Shown here piece by piece: positions 36,852 through 45,239 of a stretch of DNA of 64,000 nucleotides. Origin of the DNA: an uncultured Lewinella sp. (GTDB lineage Bacteria; Bacteroidota; Bacteroidia; Chitinophagales; Saprospiraceae); contig CAJXOS010000007.1 in NCBI GenBank assembly GCA_913057725.1, forward strand, positions 1 through 64,000, written 5' to 3'. Each line of letters starts with the position of its first letter. Position 1 is the stretch's first letter. The notes under the pieces were generated by a model, which had not been told where the DNA came from, did no database searches, and was given only the letters and a program-made list of their open reading frames with translations. Both the position numbers and the translations under genes were made by a program.

Positions 36852-38597
36852 TTAATAGAGGCGCAAATCGGCGCCAAAGCGGTAACCATAACTGATCCGG
36901 CCATACCATTCGGAGAAATCCATGACATCGTCGGAAGAGCTGTTGCGGTTAATGAAGCTATTGGTGAAGGAGATGTTATGATCTTCCAGGAAATTATAGG
37001 AGGCACCAACAGTTAGGTTCAGAACATTGGAGTTCGGGCCATTCTCCTGCGACACCCAATTGTAGGTTGCCCTGAATTGAGTTTGTAGTTGCCGCTCGAG
37101 GAAACCCTTCGAAACGGCTAGGGTAGGGGAGACGGTATTGTTATCGAAGTCCGAGAGTTCGGTCTGATTATAGTTAAGGGCTGCGGTAAAGCGCATATCA
37201 CGATCCGTATTATTGATCGTGTACATTAAGCTTCCGTTGAAGAAGCGAGAATCTGCATCAGGCTGTACCACCTCATCAATGATACTTTTCGCTTGCTGGT
37301 AAGAAACCATCATAGTGATGGAGGAAGGCCGGGTCCGATCGGAAGAGAGATTGTAGGTACCCACCACATTTGCAGTGTTAGTGGTCTGTGCCAGTAAAAT
37401 GGAATCTACAATAGCAGCTGGATCGGCGAGAGCCCGTAAGCGAGTGGTGTTTTCGAAGTTGGAGTAAGACGAAGAAAACGCCCATTTTTCGTTTGGAACG
37501 TAACTAGCATTCACCGAACCCACCGCACGACGGGTTCCATTTTGCTCGAAGTCGTCGAGGTTGGTGTTTTCTAAACCACCGTTAGCGAATAGGGTCAATT
37601 TGTTTTCCAGGAAGGAGGTGGAGAAACCAGCGGTGTAGTACTCCGCATCACTCAAAAAGAAAAGTGCACCTAAAGTGCGAAAGCCACGATCGATACGTTC
37701 GTAGCCAATGTTGGTGCTAAAGCGTTTGGGACTATAAACCAAGCGAGTGCGGATGGCATCGCCATCGGTGATGGTTTCATTGGGATTAAATAGGCCCAAG
37801 AGCGAGTTGCTGTTATTGACATCGTCATCTAGTAATTCGGTTAGGCGGCGGTCTTCGTTGGTCACACTATGTGCGTACTCTAATTCCACCGATACATTCT
37901 TGACTACTTTCTGCTTAGCAGTAGCACTAGCTACCATATTTTCAGCAGGTGCTAGGGAGGTGCCCGTCGGCTGAATAATTGAGTTTTCATCATCAGAAGC
38001 AGCGAAAAAGATCAGATTATACTCACTGCCTTTATTCTTATAGCCGGTTTTGAAACCGTAACCTGTTCTTTCGTAAGAAGGATCAAGGGCCTGTTGGCTG
38101 TTCAGGTCTTCTGCTCTGGCGCGGCGCAGGCGGCCGTACATGCCGGAAACGTAAAAATTTCCGGGTTCGAGCTCGAAGCCTGCCCCCCGGAAATTAATGC
38201 TGTTCAAAGTGTATTTAGAATAGTTGAGACTACGATCGCCTAAATGCAGGGTAGCCCACTTGTAGGTAGGGCTAATGCCAGCGAAGGTGTAGCTCGGAAG
38301 ATTAAACTCCTGATTGCCATCGGAAAATGCCAGCGAAAAAGGCGCTGATATTCCCAAGTATCGTAGGTTGAGACTGGCCAGTGCTCGCCACTGTAGGGCA
38401 TCACGTCGAGGGTCAATCCCATTGCTGAAATAAAAGTTGTTCGACAAGCGTAAGCCACCGCTGATCTGGAGATCACGGTTTTCGCTTGTATTAATGCTCT
38501 CTAAATTCTGAGCCGATAGCGGCAGGGTCAATACCGCTAGCACAAACAATAACCAATAGGGAATGAATGTACCTTTTACGGGAGTAGCTAGGGCCAT
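36852..38597 (-). CDS. Putative outer-membrane beta-barrel protein, operon lead gene
   Basis: A 581-residue protein with a signal peptide (WLLFVLAVLTLPLSAQ, cleavage near residue 30). The mature part alternates short hydrophobic strands with polar turns throughout, for example FSLAFSDGNQEF, YTAGFSTSFLENKLTLFANGG and RFTAALNYNQTELSD, and ends in an aromatic residue after RFGADLRLY. Both are hallmarks of outer-membrane barrels. It is not the SprF/PorP family (longer and lacking its motifs), and no named family was recognised. As first gene of the operon it may anchor or export the TANFOR, FN3 and SprB-like proteins; that is inference. Confidence 0.65.
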   Translation of the reverse strand: MALATPVKGTFIPYWLLFVLAVLTLPLSAQNLESINTSENRDLQISGGLRLSNNFYFSNGIDPRRDALQWRALASLNLRYLGISAPFSLAFSDGNQEFNLPSYTFAGISPTYKWATLHLGDRSLNYSKYTLNSINFRGAGFELEPGNFYVSGMYGRLRRARAEDLNSQQALDPSYERTGYGFKTGYKNKGSEYNLIFFAASDDENSIIQPTGTSLAPAENMVASATAKQKVVKNVSVELEYAHSVTNEDRRLTELLDDDVNNSNSLLGLFNPNETITDGDAIRTRLVYSPKRFSTNIGYERIDRGFRTLGALFFLSDAEYYTAGFSTSFLENKLTLFANGGLENTNLDDFEQNGTRRAVGSVNASYVPNEKWAFSSSYSNFENTTRLRALADPAAIVDSILLAQTTNTANVVGTYNLSSDRTRPSSITMMVSYQQAKSIIDEVVQPDADSRFFNGSLMYTINNTDRDMRFTAALNYNQTELSDFDNNTVSPTLAVSKGFLERQLQTQFRATYNWVSQENGPNSNVLNLTVGASYNFLEDHNISFTNSFINRNSSSDDVMDFSEWYGRISYGYRFGADLRLY

Positions 38598-38617
38598 TAC
38601 TTATATGAGTTTAAGGT

Positions 38618-38638
38618 CTATGCAAGCCAGTTGCATAG
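38618..38638. promoter_or_regulatory. Inverted repeat in the leader of the surface operon
   Basis: CTATGCAA (38618-38625) and TTGCATAG (38631-38638) form a perfect 8-bp inverted repeat about 20 bases upstream of the barrel gene's start codon. The position favours a leader hairpin or an operator overlapping the start of transcription. Confidence 0.4.
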
Positions 38639-38840
38639 CGCCTAAGGATTTAGTCAGTTAGTGAACTACCGAGTAGTGGTTTGAATCTATAGTGTTCTTT
38701 GAAAATGGCGTTGAAAAACCTAAATCAGATAAAAAAGTAGTTATACTAGGCTTTCAAGGGGAAAGGACGGGTTAGAGGCCGTCAGTGTGTATACTTTCGT
38801 GTGAAGTTGCTCGCAATATAGAGCTATGTGCCAAGAATAG

Positions 38841-38880
38841 TGGTGGACATTTTGATCAAATTGGTGGACATTTTTGTCAA
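38841..38880. repeat. Tandem 19-base direct repeat, spaced 21 bp
   Basis: Two copies of TGGTGGACATTTTGATCAA-like sequence (38841-38859 and 38862-38880) agree at 17 of 19 positions and are spaced 21 bp, two helical turns. This fits either a regulator operator (the adjacent hybrid regulator has an AraC-type domain) or a relic terminal repeat of an IS21-family element, whose ends carry such tandem TGGACA-type repeats. No istA/istB genes are in the window. Confidence 0.55.
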
Positions 38881-38913
38881 TTGGAGCTAAGTGTTTGATT
38901 GTCAGAGGGGGAC

Positions 38914-41900
38914 TTAAGCACTTACGTCGCCCTCTTTTCTGTACTCAGATGGTGATCGCCCAACGGCGCGTGAGAATACCCGCGAGAAGTATTTGGGATC
39001 ACTAAAGCCCGTTTCATAGGCAATTTCCGCAACGTTCATCTCTGTGCTTACCAATAACTCTTGAGCACGCTGGATCCGAAGTGAGCGCATGAATCGAACG
39101 GGCGACATTCCCGTCAATGCAGATAACTTTCTACGAAGTTGAGACTCACTTAATCCCAGCTCCCGGGCAAGTTGCTCGATTTCGAAATCGGGATTCTGGA
39201 GGTGGTGCATGATGATATCCTGCGTGCGATTTACGAACTGGTCTTCGATCGAATTATCCTCTGGGGCAAGCTCGCTAGATAATTCGTTTTTCTGCCATCT
39301 GGTCCGCAGTTTTTCACGCAGTGCAAGCAACTGTTCTACTCTTACTTGGAGCTCTTCTTCATTGAAAGGCTTAGACAGATAAGCGTCGACTCCAACTCGC
39401 AGTCCTTCTAATTTAGTTTCCACTCCGGCTCTAGCGGTGAGCATAATGACCGGGATGTGACTCGTACGCTCATCCGCTTTCAAGTGTTTACACACCTCTA
39501 CGCCATCCATCTCCGGCATCATAACATCGGTGATAATTAAATCCGGAATAGCTTCCAGGGCCCTCTCCAACCCTTCTCGGCCATTAAGCGCAAACTCTAT
39601 GTTGAACTTGGGGTCAAGGCAAGAGGCGATATAGTCTGCCATGTCCGTATTATCCTCAATGATAAGGATCTGTAATTCATCTTCTGGCGCCAATGGACTG
39701 AACGCTGGTGCCGGAGTATTTGCAGTTTGTTCTAAAGTAGTAGAGGGCTCAATCGTTTCTGCTGGTAGCGGTTGTTGAGGTGCATGGTGTGCGATCGGCA
39801 AAGAAACGGTAAAGGTGGTGCCTCTATTCACCTGACTCTCAACGGTAATCTTTCCTCCTAACAATTCTACCAACTCCTTGGACAAGGAAAGGCCAATTCC
39901 AGTCCCGGATGGACTCGTTTTACCAGGGCGTTTCACTTGGTAAAATCGATCAAAGATATGCGGGAGTTGATCAGCCGGAATTCCTGCGCCGGAGTCTTTG
40001 ACGGTAATTTCTAAGTGCTCTTCACCTTGCCTTAGACCAATGTGGATGATCCCTTTTGGAGGTGTGTACTTGATGGCATTGGACAATAGATTCGAGAGGA
40101 TTTTCTCGAGCATTTCTACATCCGTATCCATTAGGAGTTCAGTAGCCTCCGCCTCAAAATTTAGGCTTATACCTTCTGCCTCAGCGAAAGAATCAAAAGA
40201 TCTTACCTGGCGCTTAGTGAGCTCTACCACTGGAATTTGCACGTACCTGGGGGTCAGCTTCCCAGCCTCCAGCTTATTGATATCTAGAATCTCGTTGATT
40301 AGTTTGAGAAGGCGTTTCCCATTCTGCAAGATCAGTTGATGATCTCCTATCGCTTCAGCAACCCGGTTTTTTGATAAGGATTTTAGCGAACGCTGAGCAG
40401 GCCCCAAAATCATCGTCAGCGGGGTGCGGAACTCATGAGAGATATTGGTGAAAAAGTTCGTCTTCAGTTCGTCCAGCTTACGAAGCTCTTGTGCTTCACG
40501 TTCCGCAAGTTGTTTGTTGAGCTGATAGCGATAGACAGTTATAATGATGGCTACAGCCAGTAGGAAGTAGATCACCTTCGCCAGGTGTGACTTCCACCAT
40601 GGCGGACGAATCTGAATCGCGTACTCTGTCGGTGCTTCCTGCCAAATGCCATGATGATTGGCTCCACGAAGTTGTAAGCTATAACGACCGGCAGGGAGGT
40701 TGGTGAAGGTTATTTTACCGTCATCTTCTAAGGGGAACCAACTATTCTGAAAACCTTGCAAGCGATATTCAAACTTGTTTTTATAGGTCTGCTGATAATT
40801 CAGCATTGCTACTTCAAAACTGATGATGTTATCGCGATGCGTAAACGTAAACTGTCGATCGGAAGGCAGGAAATACTGGACGATTCGCTCATTTTGTTGC
40901 TCGGCTTCTTGGTATCGCGTCAAAGTGGTGATAATGGTCCGGGGGGCAAAGATGTCCAGTTGGAAGGCAAGCGGGTTAAAAGTGTTTAGTCCATTCGGGC
41001 CTCCAAAATACATCTGGCCAGTACGAGGGCTTCTGGCCGCTGCATTAGGATTAAATTCATCTGCCTGCAGCCCATCACGTTGATCATACGTAAAGCACCT
41101 GCCGGTTTTAGGATCGAAACAGGCTAAGCCTTTGTTGGTACTCAGCCACAGCCGTCCTTGACGATCTCGTTGGATTCCGTAAATGACATTGTTAGGGAGT
41201 CCGTCTTGCTCCTGATAATGCTCAAATTCATTGGGTCTATCGTTTCGTATTACGTTCAGGCCACCTTGTGTGCCGATCCAAAGGTCACCTTCCGCATCTT
41301 CATGGATCGACCAAACAAAGTCATCAGAAAGGGAGGTCGGATTTCCACTTTCATGACGGTAACGGGTTATAACTCCCGTCTTCGGATCCAATCGATTTAG
41401 ACCTCCGCCAAAGGTGCCAATCCAGAGCTGTCCGGACTGATCTTCGTGCAGGGTGAGTATTTCGTCGCTCGATAAGGAGTTGGCGTCATCCGGATTATGG
41501 ATATAGGAAGTGAATGCAGCACTGGCCTTGTCCCAATAGTGCACTCCGCTTTGGAACCCACCAATCCAAATATTGCCGTTGTTTGCTTCTGCAAGCGCGC
41601 GGACGGGCCCCACCTTCAAGGACGGATATCCAGTCCCCGCGTTTTCAAAGTTGACCCATTTAGTTGTATTCAACTGACTAGCCGTGTTAGCCCTGCCACT
41701 AGCAGGTAGAACACTTAGGCCATTGAAGGATCCAATCCAGAGGTTTCTTTCTCGGTCTTCCAACATGGCTCTCAGGCGATCAGAAGGGATACTTTGGGAA
41801 TTGGAAGGCTGGTGCCGATGTACAGTAGCTTCACCAGTCGATTGATCAATACAACTCAATCCACCACCATCTGTTCCAACCCATAAGAAACCTAACTTAT

Positions 41901-43047
41901 CTTCCAATACGGCCCGGATCGCACCTCCGGTACGACTATCAATCTTTTCGAATCCAGTGCGTCGGTTACCACTGTCTGGGCGATCAAAACCACCATTAAG
42001 TCTGTTTAGACCATTGTTTGTGCCAACCCAAAGGTTGCCTTGAAAGTCTTGGCAAAGGCTCCAAATGATATTATTGGACAGACTCTGGTCGTCACCTGCC
42101 TGATGTCGATAATGTTGAAACAGCCCCGTCTCCAGATTCAGGCGATTGAGCCCGTGAGAGAAGGAGCCAAACCACATATGCCCAGCCTTGTCTTCGAGGA
42201 TCATTGGGAGGTCATGGTCGGATACAGAGAACGGATCAGCAGGATCATGGGTATACTGTTGCTCTACTTCTAGTTCCTGATTAAGCTGGAAAATATGCTC
42301 CACAGAAGTCGCCCAGATACGATCTTGACGATCTACATAGACAGATATTACTCTGGGGTTTTGAGCCCCAGTGCGGTTAGGTAGGGATATTTGATTGAAG
42401 GTGTGTTCTTTCTTGTGGAAGACGAAAAGTCCTTGAGAACCGGCTATGAGAATTCGATCCTGATCGAGATTAGTGATCTGTTCAATCTCATCTCCTTCGA
42501 CCGGGCGGTTGTCTACATTTAGTGACCAAGAAATGAACTGTCGGCTTTCTGGATCCAGGCGAGCCAAATGAATTCCCCCTATCCAGAGATAACCATCCTC
42601 GTCAGGTAGTGAAGTGAGGACTTGTGGGAAGGGGAGTGTACTTGGATCTGCTGGATCATGCTCAAAACGCTCAAAGAGACCAGTTGTAGGATCAAGTCTA
42701 TTTAGGCCTTGAACGGTGCCAACCCACAGGTTACCTTTATTATCAATGGAAATGTGCTCAATGAAGTTTGAACTCAAGGAGCTGGGATCGTCTGTGTTTT
42801 GTTTAAACACCACCATCTTATTACCGTCAAAACGGTTGAGTCCATCTTCGGTACCAATCCACAGGAATCCAGTCTGATCTTGGACAATATGACGGATACT
42901 ATTATGAGACAGGCCAGTCTCCTTTCCAATATGGATAAACGAAAGGTCTGTATCCTGCTGCCCCCAAAGCGACACGATAACACAACTAAGGATAGCAACT
43001 AACCAAGCATGAGAGGTAGCTCTCAAGTTTCTTATGATTTGTATCAA
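38914..43047 (-). CDS. Hybrid two-component system regulator (HTCS)
   Basis: A 1,377-residue one-protein signalling system. Signal peptide or first membrane helix is at about 14-29. Two-component propeller repeats (Reg_prop) run from about 35 to 700, marked by LWIGTEDGLNRFDG, LWVGTVQGLNRLDP, MWFGSFSHGLNRLN, LWVGTNNGLNRLNG and LWIGTFGGGLNRLDP. A Y_Y_Y domain follows, then a membrane helix (about 824-841), HisKA with NISHEFRTPL (phospho-accepting His near 872), an ATPase domain with NLLSNAIKYTP, a receiver domain with DLIITDVMMPEMDG (Asp near 1173), and a C-terminal AraC-type HTH (about 1275-1377). Such HTCS proteins sense periplasmic ligands, usually glycans, and activate nearby operons. Here the only large neighbour downstream on the same strand is the surface-protein operon, which is an unusual target. 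Confidence 0.95.
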   Translation of the reverse strand: MIQIIRNLRATSHAWLVAILSCVIVSLWGQQDTDLSFIHIGKETGLSHNSIRHIVQDQTGFLWIGTEDGLNRFDGNKMVVFKQNTDDPSSLSSNFIEHISIDNKGNLWVGTVQGLNRLDPTTGLFERFEHDPADPSTLPFPQVLTSLPDEDGYLWIGGIHLARLDPESRQFISWSLNVDNRPVEGDEIEQITNLDQDRILIAGSQGLFVFHKKEHTFNQISLPNRTGAQNPRVISVYVDRQDRIWATSVEHIFQLNQELEVEQQYTHDPADPFSVSDHDLPMILEDKAGHMWFGSFSHGLNRLNLETGLFQHYRHQAGDDQSLSNNIIWSLCQDFQGNLWVGTNNGLNRLNGGFDRPDSGNRRTGFEKIDSRTGGAIRAVLEDKLGFLWVGTDGGGLSCIDQSTGEATVHRHQPSNSQSIPSDRLRAMLEDRERNLWIGSFNGLSVLPASGRANTASQLNTTKWVNFENAGTGYPSLKVGPVRALAEANNGNIWIGGFQSGVHYWDKASAAFTSYIHNPDDANSLSSDEILTLHEDQSGQLWIGTFGGGLNRLDPKTGVITRYRHESGNPTSLSDDFVWSIHEDAEGDLWIGTQGGLNVIRNDRPNEFEHYQEQDGLPNNVIYGIQRDRQGRLWLSTNKGLACFDPKTGRCFTYDQRDGLQADEFNPNAAARSPRTGQMYFGGPNGLNTFNPLAFQLDIFAPRTIITTLTRYQEAEQQNERIVQYFLPSDRQFTFTHRDNIISFEVAMLNYQQTYKNKFEYRLQGFQNSWFPLEDDGKITFTNLPAGRYSLQLRGANHHGIWQEAPTEYAIQIRPPWWKSHLAKVIYFLLAVAIIITVYRYQLNKQLAEREAQELRKLDELKTNFFTNISHEFRTPLTMILGPAQRSLKSLSKNRVAEAIGDHQLILQNGKRLLKLINEILDINKLEAGKLTPRYVQIPVVELTKRQVRSFDSFAEAEGISLNFEAEATELLMDTDVEMLEKILSNLLSNAIKYTPPKGIIHIGLRQGEEHLEITVKDSGAGIPADQLPHIFDRFYQVKRPGKTSPSGTGIGLSLSKELVELLGGKITVESQVNRGTTFTVSLPIAHHAPQQPLPAETIEPSTTLEQTANTPAPAFSPLAPEDELQILIIEDNTDMADYIASCLDPKFNIEFALNGREGLERALEAIPDLIITDVMMPEMDGVEVCKHLKADERTSHIPVIMLTARAGVETKLEGLRVGVDAYLSKPFNEEELQVRVEQLLALREKLRTRWQKNELSSELAPEDNSIEDQFVNRTQDIIMHHLQNPDFEIEQLARELGLSESQLRRKLSALTGMSPVRFMRSLRIQRAQELLVSTEMNVAEIAYETGFSDPKYFSRVFSRAVGRSPSEYRKEGDVSA

Positions 43048-43394
43048 GATAATTCGGATGTCCAGCCCATCACTAACGAGGATTGATGGATCTTCATATA
43101 AAGTAGAAAATTACGGCGATAATTAGAAACGCAGGGAGGATATAATTGGAAAATATCGGCATATGTAAGCCGATGGATAAATTCGGGCTTTGTTATTCAA
43201 ACTTTGGCTATATAGATGAACTGTTTTCGCCACTATCACTTCATTTCAGGAACAATTCCTAATTTAGGGGGACACGTGGATTAGAATCAGAATAATCCAC
43301 CAGGGATAAAACTACTTTACTGATTCTCCATTCCACTTTTAACAACCACCTAACCACCCAACCATCCAACTAACTAACCTAACCTTCCTCACTC
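43048..43394. other. 347-base divergent intergenic region
   Basis: No gene is seen between the HTCS regulator (minus) and the acyl-CoA ligase (plus). The last 50 bases before the ligase start form a C/A-rich tract of accacctaacc-type words like that at 31-93. Upstream promoters of both genes must lie here, but none matches the TAnnTTTG consensus well enough to call. Confidence 0.4.
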
Positions 43395-44942
43395 ATGCTC
43401 AACCTTTCTGTAGTTCTTGAAGACAGCGCCCGCCGCTATCCAAACAAAGACGCCTTTATTTTCATGGATACTCGCCTGACGTATGCTCAGGTTAATGGTG
43501 CTGCCAATCAAGTGGCCAATGGTCTACGTGCTGCCGGGATACAGCCTGGTGATAAGGTGGCACTGAGTTGTCTGAATCTGCCGTATTTCCCGATTATTTA
43601 TTTTGGGATATTGAAGGCTGGTGGCGTTATCGTCCCCTTGAGTGTCCTGCTTAAGCGCGACGAGATTGAGTATCATTTGAAAGACTCTGACGCAAAAGCC
43701 TACTTCTGTTTTGTTGGTACACCAGAATTACCCATGGCGCAGGAAGGTCATGCGGGCTTTAGCAAAGTGGATGCGTGTGAGCATTTCTTTGTTGTTACAG
43801 CAAAGCCAACCGATCCTTCTCCAATCGAGGGAACGAGCACTATGGGCATGCTCATGAACGGCCAATCTCCTGCAGGGGTAACGGAACCTACTTCAGCTGA
43901 GGATACTGCCGTGATTATTTACACCTCCGGTACTACTGGGCGCCCTAAGGGAGCAGAGTTAACGCATTCTAGCCTTCTACAGAATGCCATATTGTCGACG
44001 GGAGTAATTACCACTAGGACAGAAGACACGCAGCTTATTGTATTGCCTTTGTTCCACATTTTTGCGATGACTTGCTTGATGAATGCAGGTCTCTACAAGG
44101 GCGTGACCAGCGTCCTGCTGCCTCGCTTTGATGCCGAAGCAGTACTGGGATTAATGCAGAAACATGAAGTGACGGTTTTTGCTGGAGTTCCCACCATGTA
44201 TTGGGGCTTGCTGAATTACGAGAATACCAAGTTTGACTTGGAAGGAATCTCCGCAAAACTGCGGATGGCAGTATCAGGTGGAGCGTCTTTGCCGGTACAA
44301 GTGCTAGAAGATTTTGAGGCTAAGTTTAAGGTGCCGATTCTGGAAGGTTATGGTATGTCAGAAGGATCGCCCGTTGTTACGTTCAACCATATTGATGTGG
44401 GTCGTAAACCTGGTAGTGTAGGAACACCAGTTTGGGGTGTGGAAGTGAAATTGGTAGATGATAATGATAATGAAGTGCCATTGGGCGAAAAGGGTGAACT
44501 CGTCTACCGCGGGCACAATGTCATGAAGGGGTATTACAAGCGCCCCGACGTTAATGCGGAAGTACTCCGAGGAGGCTGGATGCACTCTGGTGATGTAGCG
44601 ATAAAGGATGAGGATGGCTTCTTCTACATTGTTGATCGTACCAAGGATATGATTATACGCGGTGGTTTGAACGTCTACCCTCGTGAGGTGGAGGAAGTTA
44701 TTATCCAGCACGAAGCGGTATCCTTAGTTGCTGTTATCGGCGTACCAGATGATGAGATGGGAGAAGAAATTATGGCTTGCGTTGTCCTCAAAGAAGGCGC
44801 TAGCCTGGAAGCACAAGATCTCATGCTCTGGACGCGGGATCGCATTGCCGCCTACAAGTATCCGCGCCATATCGAATTCCTGGATGCCTTGCCAATGAGT
44901 GCGACGGGTAAGATACTGAAGAAGGAGCTGCGTAAGCGTTAG
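43395..44942 (+). CDS. Long-chain acyl-CoA ligase / AMP-binding enzyme
   Basis: A 515-residue protein of the ANL adenylating superfamily. The P-loop-like motif is YTSGTTGRPKG (176-186), with GYGMSEGSP around 320 for the acyl-adenylate site. The hinge and C-terminal domain include SGDVAIKDEDGFFYIVDRTKD and RGGLNVYPREVEEVI, ending in SATGKILKKELRKR with the catalytic lysine at K506. The reaction is ATP-dependent acylation of CoA by a fatty or aryl acid via an acyl-adenylate. The short length without an N-terminal extension fits the long-chain fatty-acid CoA ligase branch; chain length preference is not visible. It appears monocistronic, ended by the hairpin block downstream. Confidence 0.9.
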   Translation: MLNLSVVLEDSARRYPNKDAFIFMDTRLTYAQVNGAANQVANGLRAAGIQPGDKVALSCLNLPYFPIIYFGILKAGGVIVPLSVLLKRDEIEYHLKDSDAKAYFCFVGTPELPMAQEGHAGFSKVDACEHFFVVTAKPTDPSPIEGTSTMGMLMNGQSPAGVTEPTSAEDTAVIIYTSGTTGRPKGAELTHSSLLQNAILSTGVITTRTEDTQLIVLPLFHIFAMTCLMNAGLYKGVTSVLLPRFDAEAVLGLMQKHEVTVFAGVPTMYWGLLNYENTKFDLEGISAKLRMAVSGGASLPVQVLEDFEAKFKVPILEGYGMSEGSPVVTFNHIDVGRKPGSVGTPVWGVEVKLVDDNDNEVPLGEKGELVYRGHNVMKGYYKRPDVNAEVLRGGWMHSGDVAIKDEDGFFYIVDRTKDMIIRGGLNVYPREVEEVIIQHEAVSLVAVIGVPDDEMGEEIMACVVLKEGASLEAQDLMLWTRDRIAAYKYPRHIEFLDALPMSATGKILKKELRKR

Positions 44943-44944
44943 GT

Positions 44945-45000
44945 GTTAGGCGTCCTGTTCGTTAGGCGTCCCCCGACGCCTAACGAACAGGACGCCTAAC
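44945..45000. repeat. Perfect 26-bp stem hairpin around GCGTC-CCCC-GACGC
   Basis: The left arm (44945-44970) is the exact reverse complement of the right arm (44975-45000) with a CCCC loop. Each arm contains the word GTTAGGCGTC twice, separated by CTGTTC, so the arms are themselves repetitive. It starts 2 bases after the stop codon of the acyl-CoA ligase. It lacks a downstream T run, so it is not a standard intrinsic terminator, although it would form a very stable RNA or DNA hairpin. Confidence 0.85.
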
Positions 45001-45026
45001 GAACATAAGGGCGAACGCCTAACAAA

Positions 45027-45062
45027 CATGAGGTTCAGCGTCCCCCGACGCTGAACCTCATG
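45027..45062. repeat. Perfect 16-bp stem hairpin with the same core
   Basis: The left arm 45027-45042 and right arm 45047-45062 are exact reverse complements around CCCC. The core equals that of 44945-45000 and 8-21, while the outer arm (CATGAGGTTCA) differs. Between the two hairpins the word CGCCTAAC(G/A)AACA recurs. This supports a family in which the core is fixed and the outer stem varies with compensating changes. Confidence 0.85.
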
Positions 45063-45161
45063 CATAAACTGTTCATTTGCGAACACTAATGTGCGCGCCT
45101 GTACACTTTTTAGAAGTTGATTTTACTTCTAATTATCTGATTTTGAATGGGTTGGTCTCAA

Positions 45162-45177
45162 TGGCATGCTGCTTGCA
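45162..45177 (+). promoter_or_regulatory. Sigma-54 (-24/-12) promoter of the permease gene
   Basis: TGGCATG-CTGC-TTGCA matches the RpoN consensus TGGCAYR-N4-TTGCW exactly, with GG (45163-45164) and GC (45175-45176) separated by the required ten bases. It lies 62 bases upstream of the ATG at 45240, leaving a plausible leader. Transcription would need a sigma-54 activator encoded elsewhere. Confidence 0.75.
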
Positions 45178-45239
45178 TTATGATGTGTAGCGGGCTGTCC
45201 GCATTGTATTATGACTGTTGAAATCACCCGACTGAAATC

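Larger units (their letters stand above)
38598..38913. other. 316-base intergenic region between regulator and surface operon
   Basis: No gene is seen. It holds an 8-bp inverted repeat (38618-38638), A/T-rich stretches that could hold the operon promoter (no confident TAnnTTTG match), and a tandem 19-base repeat (38841-38880). Both adjoining genes are on the minus strand. Confidence 0.5.

Noticed and set aside
44945-45000. Rho-independent terminator of the acyl-CoA ligase
   Set aside because: Very stable stem but no downstream T tract, and the same core recurs elsewhere; treated as a repeat element instead, though it may still affect transcript ends.
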